From: an uncultured Selenomonadaceae bacterium
Lineage (GTDB): Bacteria; Bacillota; Negativicutes; Selenomonadales; Selenomonadaceae
Length of the DNA stretch: 21,343 nucleotides
NCBI GenBank assembly: GCA_945637225.1
Contig: CALZDE010000008.1
Location: 1-21,343, forward strand
Direction: 5' to 3'
Of this stretch, positions 1 to 6,686 are shown piece after piece. The notes beneath the pieces were generated by a model that was not told the origin of the DNA, ran no database searches, and saw only the letters and a program-made list of their open reading frames with translations. Each line of letters begins with the position of its first letter. Position 1 is the stretch's first letter. The translations under genes were made by a program, and so were the position numbers.

Positions 1-95
1 AAAAAGTGACAGAATACAGTATCTTTATGCTTCATATTAGCTTTAGGCTTATGAATGTGTTTTATACGACTTTTTTTCACTTGTTTTCGTTTAAT
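1..95 (-). CDS. N-terminal fragment of a probable Rpn/PD-(D/E)XK-type putative transposase-nuclease, cut by the window edge
   Basis: A minus-strand frame stays open for 31 codons from base 95 to the left edge. It follows a strong promoter (134-161) and a Shine-Dalgarno AAAGGAG (104-110). The codon 8 bases after that Shine-Dalgarno is ATT at 95-93, a rare initiator; the next usable starts are GTG at 80 and ATG at 35. The fragment is basic (I-K-R-K-Q-V-K-K-S-R...), and its stretch NMKHKDTVFCHFF resembles the opening of proteins usually annotated as Rpn-family or PD-(D/E)XK putative transposases (recalled pattern, no search). The nuclease core would lie outside the window, so activity cannot be judged. 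The alternative is a short unknown basic protein. Confidence 0.42.
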   Translation of the reverse strand, partial: MKRKQVKKSRIKHIHKPKANMKHKDTVFCHF

Positions 96-133
96 ATCCA
101 GGACTCCTTTCGATAAGATTGGTTATTGATTTC

Positions 134-161
134 ATTATAGCATGTTTATTCTAAAAGTCAA
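134..161 (-). promoter_or_regulatory. Promoter of the left-edge minus-strand gene
   Basis: Read on the minus strand, -35 TTGACT (161-156) and -10 TATAAT (139-134) are separated by 16 bases. The predicted start point, near 127, lies about 20 bases before the Shine-Dalgarno at 104-110. This is a near-consensus sigma-A promoter. Confidence 0.7.
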
Positions 162-230
162 GGAGAATTTTTTTACACATCAATTGATTGGATGGTAATG
201 TAAATAGAAAACGTTAGTCATCTATTTCTA

Positions 231-259
231 TTGTATTTTGGAGGTAGTAGTGGTACAAT
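231..259 (+). promoter_or_regulatory. Promoter of ung
   Basis: -35 TTGTAT (231-236), a 17-base spacer and an extended -10 TGGTACAAT (TACAAT at 254-259). It lies about 50 bases upstream of the ung start and just ahead of its Shine-Dalgarno. Confidence 0.55.
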
Positions 260-308
260 GAAAATATCATATCATGTATGGTAAATTTGTCTAGGTGGGA
301 GGAAAATT

Positions 309-995
309 ATGCAGATTTTTAAGAACGACTGGGAAGGTCTTTTGACTGAGGAAATGGAAAAGCCATATTATAAGGAACTTCGCCAGTTTCTCATTGAGGA
401 ATATAAGTCAAGGGCGATATTTCCAGGGATGTATGATATTTTCAATGCCCTTCATTATACAAGCTACGAGGATACAAAGGTTGTTATCTTAGGTCAGGAC
501 CCTTATCATGAAATAGGTCAGGCGCATGGTCTCAGCTTTTCTGTACTTCCCAATGTACCGCCGCCACCTTCTCTCATTAATATTTTTAAGGAATTATTTG
601 ATGATTTGCAGTGCACTACTCCTGATAATGGCTGTTTAAAGCCTTGGGCTGAGCAGGGGGTTCTGCTTCTTAACACTGTTTTGACTGTTCGTCAGCATCA
701 GGCTAATTCCCACAGGGGCAGGGGCTGGGAGACTTTTACGGATAAAATCATAAGCCTTTTAAATGAGAGGGAAAAGCCTATGGTATTTATTTTGTGGGGT
801 TCTCCTGCAAGACGGAAAAAGGAAATGATTACCAATCCAAAGCATTTTATCATTGAATCAGCTCACCCAAGCCCATTATCTGCATATAGGGGCTTCTTTG
901 GCAGTCGTCCTTTCTCCAAGGCTAATAAGTTTTTGGAAAGTACAGGACAGACTCCTATTGACTGGCAGTTGCCTAACATAAATTCCGCTAAGTAA
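309..995 (+). CDS. ung: Uracil-DNA glycosylase (family 1)
   Basis: Excises uracil from DNA to start base-excision repair of deaminated cytosine or misincorporated dUMP. The 228-residue length is typical of the family. The catalytic water-activating motif GQDPYH is at residues 62-67 with Asp64 in the expected place, and the HPSPLS minor-groove/catalytic-His motif is at 186-191 (His186). The proline-rich PPPPS segment near residue 85 is the DNA-compressing loop. The ATG at 309 follows GGTGGGAGG at good spacing. The gene appears monocistronic: the consensus tRNA-Gln promoter begins 28 bases after its stop. No GC-rich terminator is visible, only an AT-only palindrome near 1006. All key residues are present, so it should be active. 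Confidence 0.97.
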   Translation: MQIFKNDWEGLLTEEMEKPYYKELRQFLIEEYKSRAIFPGMYDIFNALHYTSYEDTKVVILGQDPYHEIGQAHGLSFSVLPNVPPPPSLINIFKELFDDLQCTTPDNGCLKPWAEQGVLLLNTVLTVRQHQANSHRGRGWETFTDKIISLLNEREKPMVFILWGSPARRKKEMITNPKHFIIESAHPSPLSAYRGFFGSRPFSKANKFLESTGQTPIDWQLPNINSAK

Positions 996-1023
996 ATTTT
1001 TTTAGATTTTTTATAAAAAATGC

Positions 1024-1052
1024 TTGACAAATAGTTTTCATTAGGCTATAAT
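1024..1052 (+). promoter_or_regulatory. Consensus sigma-A promoter of the tRNA-Gln gene
   Basis: -35 TTGACA (1024-1029) and -10 TATAAT (1047-1052) with a 17-base spacer match the consensus exactly. The start point near 1059 lies about 17 bases before the mature tRNA 5' end. This is expected for a highly expressed stable RNA. Confidence 0.9.
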
Positions 1053-1075
1053 AGTCAATGTTGAAACGACAACTT

Positions 1076-1151
1076 AGGGGTATCGCCAAGTTGGTAAGGC
1101 ACTGGATTCTGAATCCAGCATGCGTTGGTTCGAGTCCAGCTACCCCTGCCA
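1076..1151 (+). tRNA. tRNA-Gln, anticodon CTG (reads CAG)
   Basis: The cloverleaf can be folded by eye. The acceptor arm AGGGGTA (1076-1082) pairs with TACCCCT (1141-1147). The D stem is GCC/GGC. The anticodon stem CTGGA/TCCAG encloses the loop TTCTGAA, giving anticodon CTG at 1109-1111 after the invariant T at 1108. The T stem GTTGG/CCAGC encloses TTCGAGT. Discriminator G1148 is followed by an encoded CCA (1149-1151). Total length is 76 bases. The AGGGGTA acceptor resembles other bacterial tRNA-Gln. Confidence 0.93.
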
Positions 1152-1163
1152 TTTAGTTTATTG

Positions 1164-1190
1164 AGCGTTGAGCATTTGCCCAGCGCTTTT
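1164..1190 (+). terminator. Probable terminator of the tRNA-Gln transcript
   Basis: AGCGTTG (1164-1170) pairs with CAGCGCT (1181-1187), with one G-U pair across a 10-base loop, followed by a short T run and an AT-rich tail. The U-tract is weak, so some read-through into the rpsF leader is possible. Confidence 0.55.
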
Positions 1191-1207
1191 ATAATAATTA
1201 TTTCTCT

Positions 1208-1244
1208 GCTCCTTGTATTTAGGAGCCAAAGACCAAAGAGGAGG
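1208..1244 (+). promoter_or_regulatory. Structured rpsF leader: hairpin with a possible anti-Shine-Dalgarno alternative
   Basis: GCTCCT (1208-1213) is a perfect complement of AGGAGC (1221-1226), giving a 6-bp hairpin with a 7-base loop. The CTCCT arm is also complementary to the rpsF Shine-Dalgarno AGGAG at 1239-1243. The leader could therefore form either the local hairpin or a ribosome-site-blocking pairing. S6:S18 leader regulation is known for such operons, but the conserved bulged CCG element was not recognised here. Confidence 0.35.
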
Positions 1245-1251
1245 TGTTTTC

Positions 1252-1539
1252 GTGAGAAAGTACGAAGTTATTTTCATTGTTAAGCCTATGGAAGAAGAGG
1301 CTACCAATGCTGTAGTTGAGAAGTTCACTAAGCTGATCACTGCAAATGGCGGTACCATCGAGAAGGAGGACCGCTGGGGCAAGAAGCGTCTCGCTTATGA
1401 GATTAAGGATTGCACCGAGGGTTACTATGTTCTGCTCAACGTTGAGTGTGAGCCAGAGTGTGTAGCTGAGACTGACCGTGTTATGAAGATTACTGATGAG
1501 TTATTAAAGCACATGATCGTAAAGGCTGAGGAGGCTTAA
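1252..1539 (+). CDS. rpsF: 30S ribosomal protein S6
   Basis: Small-subunit protein that binds 16S rRNA as a heterodimer with S18, encoded two genes downstream. The 95-residue product beginning (V/M)RKYEVIFIVKP has the standard length and N-terminus, and the central GGTIEKEDRWGKKRLAYEI stretch is characteristic. The start chosen is GTG at 1252, which lies 7 bases after AGAGGAGG (1237-1244). A longer frame opens at a TTG at 1213, but it would place the Shine-Dalgarno inside the gene and add residues absent from the family. It is the first gene of rpsF-ssb-rpsR, the usual Bacillota order. Confidence 0.96.
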   Translation: MRKYEVIFIVKPMEEEATNAVVEKFTKLITANGGTIEKEDRWGKKRLAYEIKDCTEGYYVLLNVECEPECVAETDRVMKITDELLKHMIVKAEEA

Positions 1540-1578
1540 TTCGATTGTGTCAGGGATGAGTGATTAGGAGGAAATACC

Positions 1579-2049
1579 ATGAATAAGGTTATTTTGATGG
1601 GCCGTTTGGCAAGAGATCCTGAGGTTCGCTACACACAGACTGGCAAGCCTGTTGCGACTTTTACTTTAGCTGTTGATCGTCCGTTCCGTCGTCCTGCTGA
1701 GGGTCAGCCACAGCAGCCAACTGCGGATTTCATTCCAATTGTGGCGTGGAACAAATTAGCTGAGCTTTGTGGCAACTATTTGCAGAAGGGGCGTCAGGTG
1801 CTGGTTGAGGGCCGTATGCAGGTTCGCAATTACGATGCACAGGATGGTTCTAAGCGATATGTCACAGAGGTAATCATGGAGAACATGGATTTTGTTGGTT
1901 CCAAGGGTGATAATGCTGGCGGTAACGCTGGTGGCTTTGCCGGAGGTTTTCAGGCTGCGGCTCCAAGTGGTGCTCCAGCTCAGTCTTCTCCTGCTGGTTC
2001 TGCGGGATTTGGACAGGCAATGCCTGCTGATGATGACATCCCATTCTAA
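1579..2049 (+). CDS. ssb: Single-stranded DNA-binding protein
   Basis: Coats single-stranded DNA during replication, recombination and repair, and recruits partners through its C-terminal tip. The 156 residues comprise an N-terminal OB fold (about 1-105, opening MNKVILMGRLARDPEVRYT), a Gly/Ala/Ser/Pro-rich flexible linker (about 108-148) and the acidic tip DDDIPF. The ATG at 1579 follows TTAGGAGG at good spacing. It sits 39 bases after rpsF and 51 before rpsR, in the same operon, which couples supply of S6, SSB and S18. Confidence 0.97.
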   Translation: MNKVILMGRLARDPEVRYTQTGKPVATFTLAVDRPFRRPAEGQPQQPTADFIPIVAWNKLAELCGNYLQKGRQVLVEGRMQVRNYDAQDGSKRYVTEVIMENMDFVGSKGDNAGGNAGGFAGGFQAAAPSGAPAQSSPAGSAGFGQAMPADDDIPF

Positions 2050-2100
2050 AATTCAGATTTAATTATTTTAACATCAGTCAATATGAAGGAGGTAATCACC

Positions 2101-2334
2101 TTGATTAAGCGTGATAGAAGCAGACGCCCTCGCAAGAAGGTTTGCAGTTTCTGCGTAGATAAAGTAGAGAATATCGATTACAAGGACGTTGCTAAGCTGC
2201 GTCGTTACACCACTGAGCGTGGCAAGATTCTGCCTCGCCGTATTTCCGGTAACTGCGCTAAGCATCAGCGTCAGGTGACTGTAGCAATTAAGCGTGCTCG
2301 TAACATCGCTCTGCTGCCATTCACTGCTGAGTAA
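2101..2334 (+). CDS. rpsR: 30S ribosomal protein S18
   Basis: Partner of S6 in the 30S platform. The 77-residue product, beginning (L/M)IKRDRSRRPRKKVCSFC, has the typical length. The start chosen is TTG at 2101. The AAGGAGGT at 2086-2093 is its Shine-Dalgarno, and the in-frame ATG at 2083 would put that signal inside the gene. Cysteines in CSFC and in GNCAKHQR indicate the zinc-binding (C+) form. It is the last gene of the operon and is followed by an intrinsic terminator. Confidence 0.96.
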   Translation: MIKRDRSRRPRKKVCSFCVDKVENIDYKDVAKLRRYTTERGKILPRRISGNCAKHQRQVTVAIKRARNIALLPFTAE

Positions 2335-2367
2335 TTCAGCAATTTGTAATTTTAAATTGCAATTTCA

Positions 2368-2398
2368 GAGGCCTTTTCATTTGAAGAGGCTTCTTTTT
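2368..2398 (+). terminator. Intrinsic terminator of rpsF-ssb-rpsR
   Basis: An 11-bp stem (2368-2378 with 2383-2393, two G-U pairs), an ATTT loop and then TTTTT form a standard rho-independent terminator 33 bases after the rpsR stop. Confidence 0.85.
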
Positions 2399-2409
2399 AA
2401 TGTTATACT
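2381..2409 (+). promoter_or_regulatory. Candidate promoter of the ClC gene
   Basis: -35 TTGAAG (2381-2386) and -10 TATACT (2404-2409) are separated by 17 bases. The -35 overlaps the descending arm of the preceding terminator, a compact arrangement. The start point would be near 2416, about 37 bases before the gene. Confidence 0.4.
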
Positions 2410-2452
2410 TTAATGATGTGGGTTAATTTTTTTCAATTGGGTGAAATGCAGT

Positions 2453-3763
2453 ATGGACAGTCAGAATAAGCATAATCCAATAGAATTATTTTTACAGCAT
2501 AAATCCCTGAGATTCCGCTTGTTTTGGGAAGGTATTGCTGTTGGCATTGGTACGGGGCTGATTATATCACTTTTCCGTTTTGTACTGGTAAGTGGAGAAG
2601 CACTTCGGGTGCAGGTTTATGATATAGTTTTGGCTGACAGGATGTTATTTATTCCGTATGTATTATTTTTTCTTGTTACAGCATGGCTTTTGCTTCGCTT
2701 GATGAAGATGGAGCCTATATGCAGTGGCGGTGGCGTACCTCAGGTAAAGGGGCTTTTGGCAGGCAGTATGTCGATGAACTGGTGGCTGGCTCTTATCTGC
2801 CGTTTTGTGGGATGCTGTCTAAGTATTGGTGCTGGTATGTCTATGGGGCGGGCTGGTCCTAGTGTTCACCTTGGTGCCTGTGTAGGGAAGGGCTTTAGCA
2901 GTAACAGGAAGCGCAGCCGTACTGAGGAGCGTATTTTGATTACAGCAGGTGCGGGTGCAGGCTTGGCGGCGGCTTTTAGTGCTCCATTGGCAGGTGTGAT
3001 ATTCTGTTTGGAGGAACTCCATAAAACTTTTTCTCCTGTGGTGCTGACGGCGGCTATCGGTGCTTCTGTTATGGCAGTAAGCATATGCCGGGCTTTTTTT
3101 GGCTTTAATATGATGTTTACTATTGGAGAACTGGAACGTGTTACTGTAGATATGCTGCCTGTGTTTTTCCTGATGGCTTTATTTGTAGGATTTTGGGCAT
3201 TGGCCTTTAACAGAGGGCTGATTTTGTCCATGGATATATATAATAATAGTTCGTTTTTGAAGGGAAGAAAGCCGTTACTGCCATTATTTTTAGCGGCTGT
3301 TCTGGGCTTTGTACTGCCAGAGATTTTGGGCGGTGGCAATGAGCTTGTCGATTACATGGTAAATAATCCTTATCCGATGGCATTTCTGCTGACCGTATTA
3401 GCAGGAAAATATCTTTATACTATGATCTGCTGTGGTTCTGGTGTACCGGGCGGGATATTTCTTCCTATGCTTGTCTTAGGGGCTTTGGGCGGTAATCTCT
3501 TTGGCCAGCTGGCTATATTGATAGGAATAATGCCAGTGGAATTTCTTCCTCATACTATTGTGTTCGGCATGGCGGCATATTTTGCGGCAGTAGCTAAATC
3601 ACCTGTGACTGCGGCGGTGCTTATTATGGAAATAACAGGTTCTACTCATTATATGCTGACGTTGGTTATGGTATCAATGACGGCTTATATGGTGGCAGAT
3701 ATGGCCGGTGGCAAGCCTATTTATGAGCAGTTATTGGAATACTCATTAAATAAGAAAAAATAA
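2453..3763 (+). CDS. ClC-family anion channel/transporter with Ala in place of the gating glutamate
   Basis: Multi-spanning membrane protein for chloride or related anions. The ATG at 2453 gives 436 residues, typical of bacterial ClC proteins without a CBS domain. A GTG lies in frame at 2441, but GGGTG (2439-2443) is spaced for 2453. Family signatures in order are SGGGVPQVKG (91-100), GRAGPSVHLGA (132-142), the SAPLAGVIFCLEEL region (176-189), GSGVPGGIFLPM and a C-terminal GKPIY. Relative to E. coli ClC-ec1 (my alignment by motif), the gating Glu148 position is Ala134 and the Ser107 position is Gly93. The proton-pathway Glu203 (about Glu188) and Tyr445 (the KPIY Tyr) are kept. Loss of the gating glutamate suggests a passive or uncoupled anion pathway. 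It appears to be a single-gene unit. Confidence 0.9.
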   Translation: MDSQNKHNPIELFLQHKSLRFRLFWEGIAVGIGTGLIISLFRFVLVSGEALRVQVYDIVLADRMLFIPYVLFFLVTAWLLLRLMKMEPICSGGGVPQVKGLLAGSMSMNWWLALICRFVGCCLSIGAGMSMGRAGPSVHLGACVGKGFSSNRKRSRTEERILITAGAGAGLAAAFSAPLAGVIFCLEELHKTFSPVVLTAAIGASVMAVSICRAFFGFNMMFTIGELERVTVDMLPVFFLMALFVGFWALAFNRGLILSMDIYNNSSFLKGRKPLLPLFLAAVLGFVLPEILGGGNELVDYMVNNPYPMAFLLTVLAGKYLYTMICCGSGVPGGIFLPMLVLGALGGNLFGQLAILIGIMPVEFLPHTIVFGMAAYFAAVAKSPVTAAVLIMEITGSTHYMLTLVMVSMTAYMVADMAGGKPIYEQLLEYSLNKKK

Positions 3764-3785
3764 CATAAAAAATAAGTTTTTTTCC

Positions 3786-3814
3786 TTGCTTTATTGGATT
3801 AATTGTGGTAAAAT
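3786..3814 (+). promoter_or_regulatory. Candidate promoter of the deoR-led operon
   Basis: -35 TTGCTT (3786-3791), a 17-base spacer and an extended -10 TGGTAAAAT (TAAAAT at 3809-3814). The start point near 3821 is about 45 bases before the regulator gene. No terminator hairpin is visible between the ClC stop and here, so read-through is possible. Confidence 0.5.
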
Positions 3815-3866
3815 AAGTCTAAATAAGATTAATTAATAGGTTCCCACGGAGGAGGGCGGATATTTG

Positions 3867-4661
3867 ATGAAGTTAGAGAATAGGAATGGCAGCATGTTTC
3901 TGGAAGAACGTCAGGAAATGATTATAGATATGCTGAATCGTGATGGCAAGGTCCGTGTAAAGGAGCTGAGCGATCAGTTCAAGGTTACAGAGGATTGTAT
4001 CCGTAAGGATTTAGGTGCTCTGGAGAAGCAGGGCCGTTTAAAGCGTACCTATGGCGGTGCAGTGGTTCTGAGGGAAAATCTTCATGCACTGGATATCAGC
4101 CAGCATCGCAATACTGATGTAGAGGCAAAGCGCAAGATTGCTCAGGCAGCTTTAAAGCTGGTTCATGACCGCGATATGGTGTTCCTTGATATTTCTACCA
4201 GCAATTTAGCTATTGCAGAGCTTTTGGCAACCGAATCCCGTGAACTTACTGTAGTTACCAACATGATTGAGATTCTGGTAATTCTGTCCCGCAATCCTAA
4301 GATTCAGGTTATTTTTGCCGGTGGCAAGATTAACAAGAGCCGTGATGGTTTCTGGGGTGGCATGACTATGGATTTCATTTCCAGATTAAAGCCTGATATT
4401 GCATTTGTTGGTGCAGTAGGTGTGGATGTTATTGAAAACAGTGTTTCCACCTACGATATTGAGGATGGTATCAATAAGGCAGCTATTATCAGGGTTTCCA
4501 AGCGTGCTTATGTAGTAGCAGAGGCTAAGAAGCTCAGCTCTGATGGAAACTACAATTATGTTACTTTAGATACTCTTTCCGGTCTGATTACTGATTCTCC
4601 ACCAGATGAGAAGATTCAGAAGGCCGCTTATGATTATGGTGTGGAGATTATCTTACCTTGA
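3867..4661 (+). CDS. DeoR-family transcriptional regulator
   Basis: Predicted repressor that binds DNA through an N-terminal winged helix and senses a phosphorylated sugar or related metabolite through a C-terminal DeoR sensor domain. The 264 residues show the family pattern: the helix-turn-helix runs roughly from residue 14 to 66 (LEERQEMIIDML, VRVKELSDQFKVTEDCIRKDL, RTYGGAV). The sensor domain follows, with VFLDISTSN, TNMIEI and FAGGKIN stretches. GGAGGAGGG (3848-3856) precedes a TTG at 3864 and an ATG at 3867; the ATG is preferred. It lies 12 bases before the phosphoglycerol transferase gene and is probably co-transcribed, so it may control the two downstream genes or itself. The effector is unknown. 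Confidence 0.88.
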   Translation: MKLENRNGSMFLEERQEMIIDMLNRDGKVRVKELSDQFKVTEDCIRKDLGALEKQGRLKRTYGGAVVLRENLHALDISQHRNTDVEAKRKIAQAALKLVHDRDMVFLDISTSNLAIAELLATESRELTVVTNMIEILVILSRNPKIQVIFAGGKINKSRDGFWGGMTMDFISRLKPDIAFVGAVGVDVIENSVSTYDIEDGINKAAIIRVSKRAYVVAEAKKLSSDGNYNYVTLDTLSGLITDSPPDEKIQKAAYDYGVEIILP

Positions 4662-4673
4662 GGTTAGTTTAGT

Positions 4674-6686
4674 ATGAACGGAGCCCTTTGGTCTAAATTG
4701 CATATTTCTGACCTGTGTCTTTGGCTGGAGCGGGGATTGGCATTATTCTTATTTTATTTGGTACTGCTGACCCTCGCCCGTTTGTGTTTTATCTTTTGGC
4801 TGGGCATGGGAGATGGCTATCTGGAAGCTGGTACATCATCTTCAGATGTAATGCTGGCGGTATGGCAGGGATTTAAGCTGAGTATACAGACTACAGGTAT
4901 ATTGACAGTGGCTACTATCGCACCTTTGGCACCTTTTGTTTTCTTTAGTGATAAGCTGACGGAAAAGGTGGCTAAATTCACCAGCGGTATTGTTTTTAGT
5001 ACCATGTCTGTTATGTTTGTAGCAAGCTTTCCTTATTACAGGCAGTTCCATTCTCGTTTTAATCAGCTTTTATTCAATACTGCTAATGATGATGTTTATG
5101 CATTGGCGGTTTCTTTGGTGCAGGAGTTTTATCTGCCCTTGCGCTTAGTGGCAGCAGGTCTTTTGGCATATATATTGTGGAGGATATTTTGGCATGGACT
5201 GTACCACTGCTTTGAATGGATTAACAATTTTGCACGATTAGTACGATTAGTGGTACTAATTATAGTATACAACCTATTAGCGACGCTTTCTGTTTATGGT
5301 GGAAGTTTTGGCTGGGAGACAGCAGTTGACTGGGAAAATGCTGGTGTTACCAAGAATGATTTTTTGAATGAAGCTATTCTTGATGATTTTCAGGCGGTGT
5401 ACAGAGGTCATAGATTAAATGGCCGTTTCCTTGCATGTAATGGACTGAACTTTACTACCGAGCAGATTCGTGATTTGGCGGCTCATATGGCAAACCGTCC
5501 GGCAGATACAGATAATTTAGATGTTTATCTTACAAGGACTGCACAGGGAGCACAGATAGAAAGGCCAAAGCATATTTTTGTGATTATATCTGAAAGCTTT
5601 GCCAACTGGCCTATGCTGGATAAATATGCTTCACTGCATATAGCAGACGGAGTAAAATCCATTGCTAATGCTGAAGACAGTGACTACTGCCCGACCTTCT
5701 TGCCTAATGGTTCAAGCACTGTATCAGCGGTGACTGGTGTGGTGACAGGTCTTGCAGATGCTAATCTTTACCTGACGACGATGCCAGAGTCCTTTGCGGC
5801 TCCATATCCTACTGCGGCGGCTCCTGTTATGGAACAGCTGGGCTATGATACTAATTTTTGGTATGCAGGTCCTGCAAGCTGGGAAAGAGTAGGTGCTTTT
5901 ACGGAGGGACAGGGCTTCAACCATTTTTACGGCATTGGCGATATGCCTAGTAATGCTACGGGAAGTGTTTGGGGCTGTGACGATGAATATCTCTATGCAG
6001 AGGTTTTGAAGCGTACTGAGGCAGAGAAGGATTCATTTAACGTCATTTTGAACGTATCCAATCATTCTCCTTACAACCTTGATTTAAAGGCTAAGGGCTA
6101 TCCTGCTGATGTAGTGAAGAATGGACTGCCAGAGGAATGCCGCAGTGACGATGAGCTTCTCAATCAGCTGGGACATTACTGGTATGCTGATAGGGAAATG
6201 ACAAAGTTTGTTACGGAAATAAAGAAGAAGTATCCTGATTCATTGATTGTTATCATGGGCGACCATGCAGACAGATACAATATGGAAAAGACTCCTGGCA
6301 TGTATGAACGCTACGGTATACCATTTATTATCTCAGGCAAAGGCGTTCATAAGGGGATTTTAGATGCTGAGAGTGCGGGAAGTCAGATTGATGTTATTCC
6401 TACTATTGTAGAGATGATTGCACCAAAGGATTTTCAGTATGAAGCTATTGGAAGCAGTCTTACAAGGGGAAATAAGCGTGGTGTCAATTACGGTTTTTGG
6501 ATTACCCGTCACAGTATCGGTGAGGCGGATGTGTACCCATTGGAGCCTATCAGTATAGATGGTACTGCTGTGGAGCTTGACCAGCTGGAAATGTCTCTTT
6601 ATATAGATGCGGTGAGGAGTCTTTCATGGTGGCGTCCTAAGTACGGTCCTGTTCTTGATGAAAAGCTTTTGGAAGGACGAGAATAG
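4674..6686 (+). CDS. LtaS/MdoB-like sulfatase-fold phosphoglycerol transferase, membrane anchored
   Basis: Alkaline-phosphatase-superfamily enzyme resembling lipoteichoic acid synthases and the OpgB/MdoB phosphoglycerol transferases, which move glycerophosphate from phosphatidylglycerol to an extracytoplasmic acceptor. Of 670 residues, about the first 210 hold five predicted membrane spans (near 15-45, 62-92, 103-122, 155-178, 186-208). The catalytic domain follows. ISESFANW carries the metal-ligand Glu307. The PNGSSTVSAVTG segment (344-355) occupies the nucleophile position, with Ser or Thr as candidate. SNHSPYNL and the MGDHADRYN metal motif (near residue 530) complete the site. The acceptor cannot be told from sequence. 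The ATG at 4674 lies 12 bases after the regulator stop, and the stop directly abuts the next gene. Confidence 0.85.
   Translation: MNGALWSKLHISDLCLWLERGLALFLFYLVLLTLARLCFIFWLGMGDGYLEAGTSSSDVMLAVWQGFKLSIQTTGILTVATIAPLAPFVFFSDKLTEKVAKFTSGIVFSTMSVMFVASFPYYRQFHSRFNQLLFNTANDDVYALAVSLVQEFYLPLRLVAAGLLAYILWRIFWHGLYHCFEWINNFARLVRLVVLIIVYNLLATLSVYGGSFGWETAVDWENAGVTKNDFLNEAILDDFQAVYRGHRLNGRFLACNGLNFTTEQIRDLAAHMANRPADTDNLDVYLTRTAQGAQIERPKHIFVIISESFANWPMLDKYASLHIADGVKSIANAEDSDYCPTFLPNGSSTVSAVTGVVTGLADANLYLTTMPESFAAPYPTAAAPVMEQLGYDTNFWYAGPASWERVGAFTEGQGFNHFYGIGDMPSNATGSVWGCDDEYLYAEVLKRTEAEKDSFNVILNVSNHSPYNLDLKAKGYPADVVKNGLPEECRSDDELLNQLGHYWYADREMTKFVTEIKKKYPDSLIVIMGDHADRYNMEKTPGMYERYGIPFIISGKGVHKGILDAESAGSQIDVIPTIVEMIAPKDFQYEAIGSSLTRGNKRGVNYGFWITRHSIGEADVYPLEPISIDGTAVELDQLEMSLYIDAVRSLSWWRPKYGPVLDEKLLEGRE

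Noticed and set aside
1213..1251. Extended N-terminus of rpsF from a TTG at 1213
   Set aside because: It would include the Shine-Dalgarno and add 13 residues not found in S6; GTG at 1252 gives the standard protein.
2083..2100. rpsR start at ATG 2083
   Set aside because: The AAGGAGGT inside this stretch is the ribosome binding site for TTG 2101, which gives the normal S18 N-terminus.
2866..3339. 157-residue minus-strand frame inside the ClC gene
   Set aside because: It is the antisense shadow of a clear ClC coding sequence, with no ribosome site or recognisable domain.
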